Below are positions 6,069 through 7,049 of a stretch of 7,049 nt of DNA, one piece after another. The position numbers were made by a program, and so were the translations under genes. Every line of letters begins with the position of its first letter. Position 1 is the stretch's first letter. Below the pieces are notes generated by a model that was not told the DNA's origin, searched no databases, and worked only from the letters and a program-made list of their open reading frames with translations. The stretch is from Thiotrichaceae bacterium (GTDB lineage: Bacteria; Pseudomonadota; Gammaproteobacteria; Thiotrichales; Thiotrichaceae): positions 1 through 7,049 of the forward strand of contig JALVRY010000066.1 in assembly GCA_027024625.1 (NCBI GenBank), in the 5' to 3' direction.

Positions 6069-7049
6069 ATGAGTATGCTCCCACAAGAAGTCACACGCAG
6101 GCGTACCTTCGCCATCATTTCCCACCCCGATGCCGGAAAGACCACGGTTACCGAAAAACTGCTGCTGTTTGGCAAGGCCATTCAGCTTGCCGGTACCGTG
6201 AAGGGCCGGAAGGCGGCGCGCCATGCCACTTCCGACTGGATGGAGATGGAGAAGGAGCGCGGTATCTCGATCACCTCCTCGGTGATGCAGTTCCCCTACA
6301 AGGAGCGCATCGTCAACCTGCTCGACACTCCCGGCCATGAGGATTTCTCCGAGGATACCTACCGTACCCTGACGGCGGTCGATTCCGCGCTGATGGTCAT
6401 CGATTGCGCCAAGGGTGTCGAGGAACGCACCATCAAGCTGATGGAGGTCTGCCGGCTGCGCGATACTCCTATCATGACCTTCATCAACAAGCTCGACCGG
6501 GAAGGACGCGACCCCATCGACCTGATGGACGAGGTCGAGGATATCCTCCAGATCCGTTGCGCACCCATCACCTGGCCCATCGGCATGGGCAAGCGCCTGA
6601 AAGGAGTTTTCCATCTGCTCAACGATTCGGTGCACCTGTTTTCTCCTTCGGATGCGGACAAGATCAGCTCCGGAGAGGTGATCCAGGGCCTGGACAACCC
6701 CAGGCTGGATGAGATTATCGGTGACATGGCTGATGAATTCCGTGACGAAATCGAACTCGTGCGCGGTGCTTCCCATAATTTCGATCACGAAGCCTATCTG
6801 AAGGGCGAACTCACGCCGGTTTTTTTCGGCTCGGCCATCAACAACTTCGGCATGGCCGAGCTGTTGGATTCCTTCGTCGAATGGTCGCCTCCACCGCAAC
6901 CCCGACCTACCCGGACGCGGATGGTCAAACCCGATGAACCCGATTTCACAGGTTTCGTGTTCAAGATTCAGGCCAACATGGACAAGCAACACCGGGATCG
7001 GATTGCCTTTGTTCGTATCTGTTCGGGCAAGTATCAGAAAGGCATGAAG
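6069..7049 (+). CDS. prfC: Peptide chain release factor 3 (5' part)
   Basis: RF3 is a translational GTPase that recycles RF1 and RF2 from the ribosome after termination. The 327 visible codons stay open to the window edge, about 60% of the roughly 529 aa of E. coli RF3. All GTPase motifs are present: G1 HPDAGKTT (19-26), G2 region RGISIT (64-69), G3 DTPGH (86-90), G4 NKLD (140-143) and G5 GSA (254-256). RF3-specific stretches include [24 protein letters not shown] and [13 protein letters not shown], the last entering domain II. An in-frame TGA at 6048 limits the start to the ATG at 6069 or 6075. Neither has a clear Shine-Dalgarno sequence. Sampled lines count 57-62% GC, far above the cluster, which marks this as core chromosome. 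The gene is cut by the window and is not itself broken. Confidence 0.98.
   Translation, partial: MSMLPQEVTRRRTFAIISHPDAGKTTVTEKLLLFGKAIQLAGTVKGRKAARHATSDWMEMEKERGISITSSVMQFPYKERIVNLLDTPGHEDFSEDTYRTLTAVDSALMVIDCAKGVEERTIKLMEVCRLRDTPIMTFINKLDREGRDPIDLMDEVEDILQIRCAPITWPIGMGKRLKGVFHLLNDSVHLFSPSDADKISSGEVIQGLDNPRLDEIIGDMADEFRDEIELVRGASHNFDHEAYLKGELTPVFFGSAINNFGMAELLDSFVEWSPPPQPRPTRTRMVKPDEPDFTGFVFKIQANMDKQHRDRIAFVRICSGKYQKGMK

Noticed and set aside
5915..6712. Plus-strand open frames at 5915-6340 and 6404-6712
   Set aside because: They are out-of-frame reads through the ligase 5' end and prfC, Arg/His/Pro-rich as expected for shifted GC-rich coding DNA.
6030..6992. Long open frame on the minus strand (320 codons) opposite prfC
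   Set aside because: It is an antisense shadow of GC-rich prfC. The plus-strand protein has all five GTPase motifs, and the antisense product shows no recognisable domain.
1..7049. tRNA genes, CRISPR arrays, insertion sequences and transposase remnants
   Set aside because: Reading both strands I saw no cloverleaf, regularly spaced repeats, transposase motifs or terminal inverted repeats.

Overview
The window looks like the edge of a surface-polysaccharide gene cluster next to a conserved chromosomal gene, most likely in a gammaproteobacterium. The best taxonomic clue is prfC (release factor 3), which remains very close to the enterobacterial protein across all 327 visible codons. The genus cannot be told from the sequence.

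Layout: positions 10-5973 hold five genes, all on the minus strand. In transcription order they are an O-antigen ligase/polymerase-type membrane protein (5973-4651), UDP-GlcNAc 2-epimerase wecB (4515-3364), UDP-ManNAc dehydrogenase wecC (3374-2130, overlapping wecB by 11 nt), a sulfotransferase-like protein (2062-1169) and a GT4-family glycosyltransferase (1143-10). After a 95-nt divergent intergenic region, prfC starts at 6069 on the plus strand and runs off the right edge. No stretch above 300 nt lacks a gene. The three larger gaps (2063-2129, 4516-4650, 5974-6068) hold only candidate regulatory sequence.

How the genes fit together: WecB and WecC convert UDP-GlcNAc through UDP-ManNAc to UDP-ManNAcA, an acidic sugar donor. 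The glycosyltransferase would add one residue to the repeat unit. The sulfotransferase-like protein could sulfate the glycan. The membrane protein would polymerise the glycan or ligate it to its acceptor. Flippase, initiating transferase and export genes are not in the window and presumably lie to the left of position 1.

Composition: sampled 60-nt lines count 33-37% GC in the cluster and 57-62% in prfC. The rise begins inside the 5' end of the membrane-protein gene, which suggests a horizontally acquired cluster joined to core chromosome near there. The most notable details are a run of eight G in the glycosyltransferase coding strand, where a one-base slip either way would truncate the protein, and a Walker-A-like phosphate loop in the sulfotransferase-like protein. 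I found no evidence of a wholly new system.
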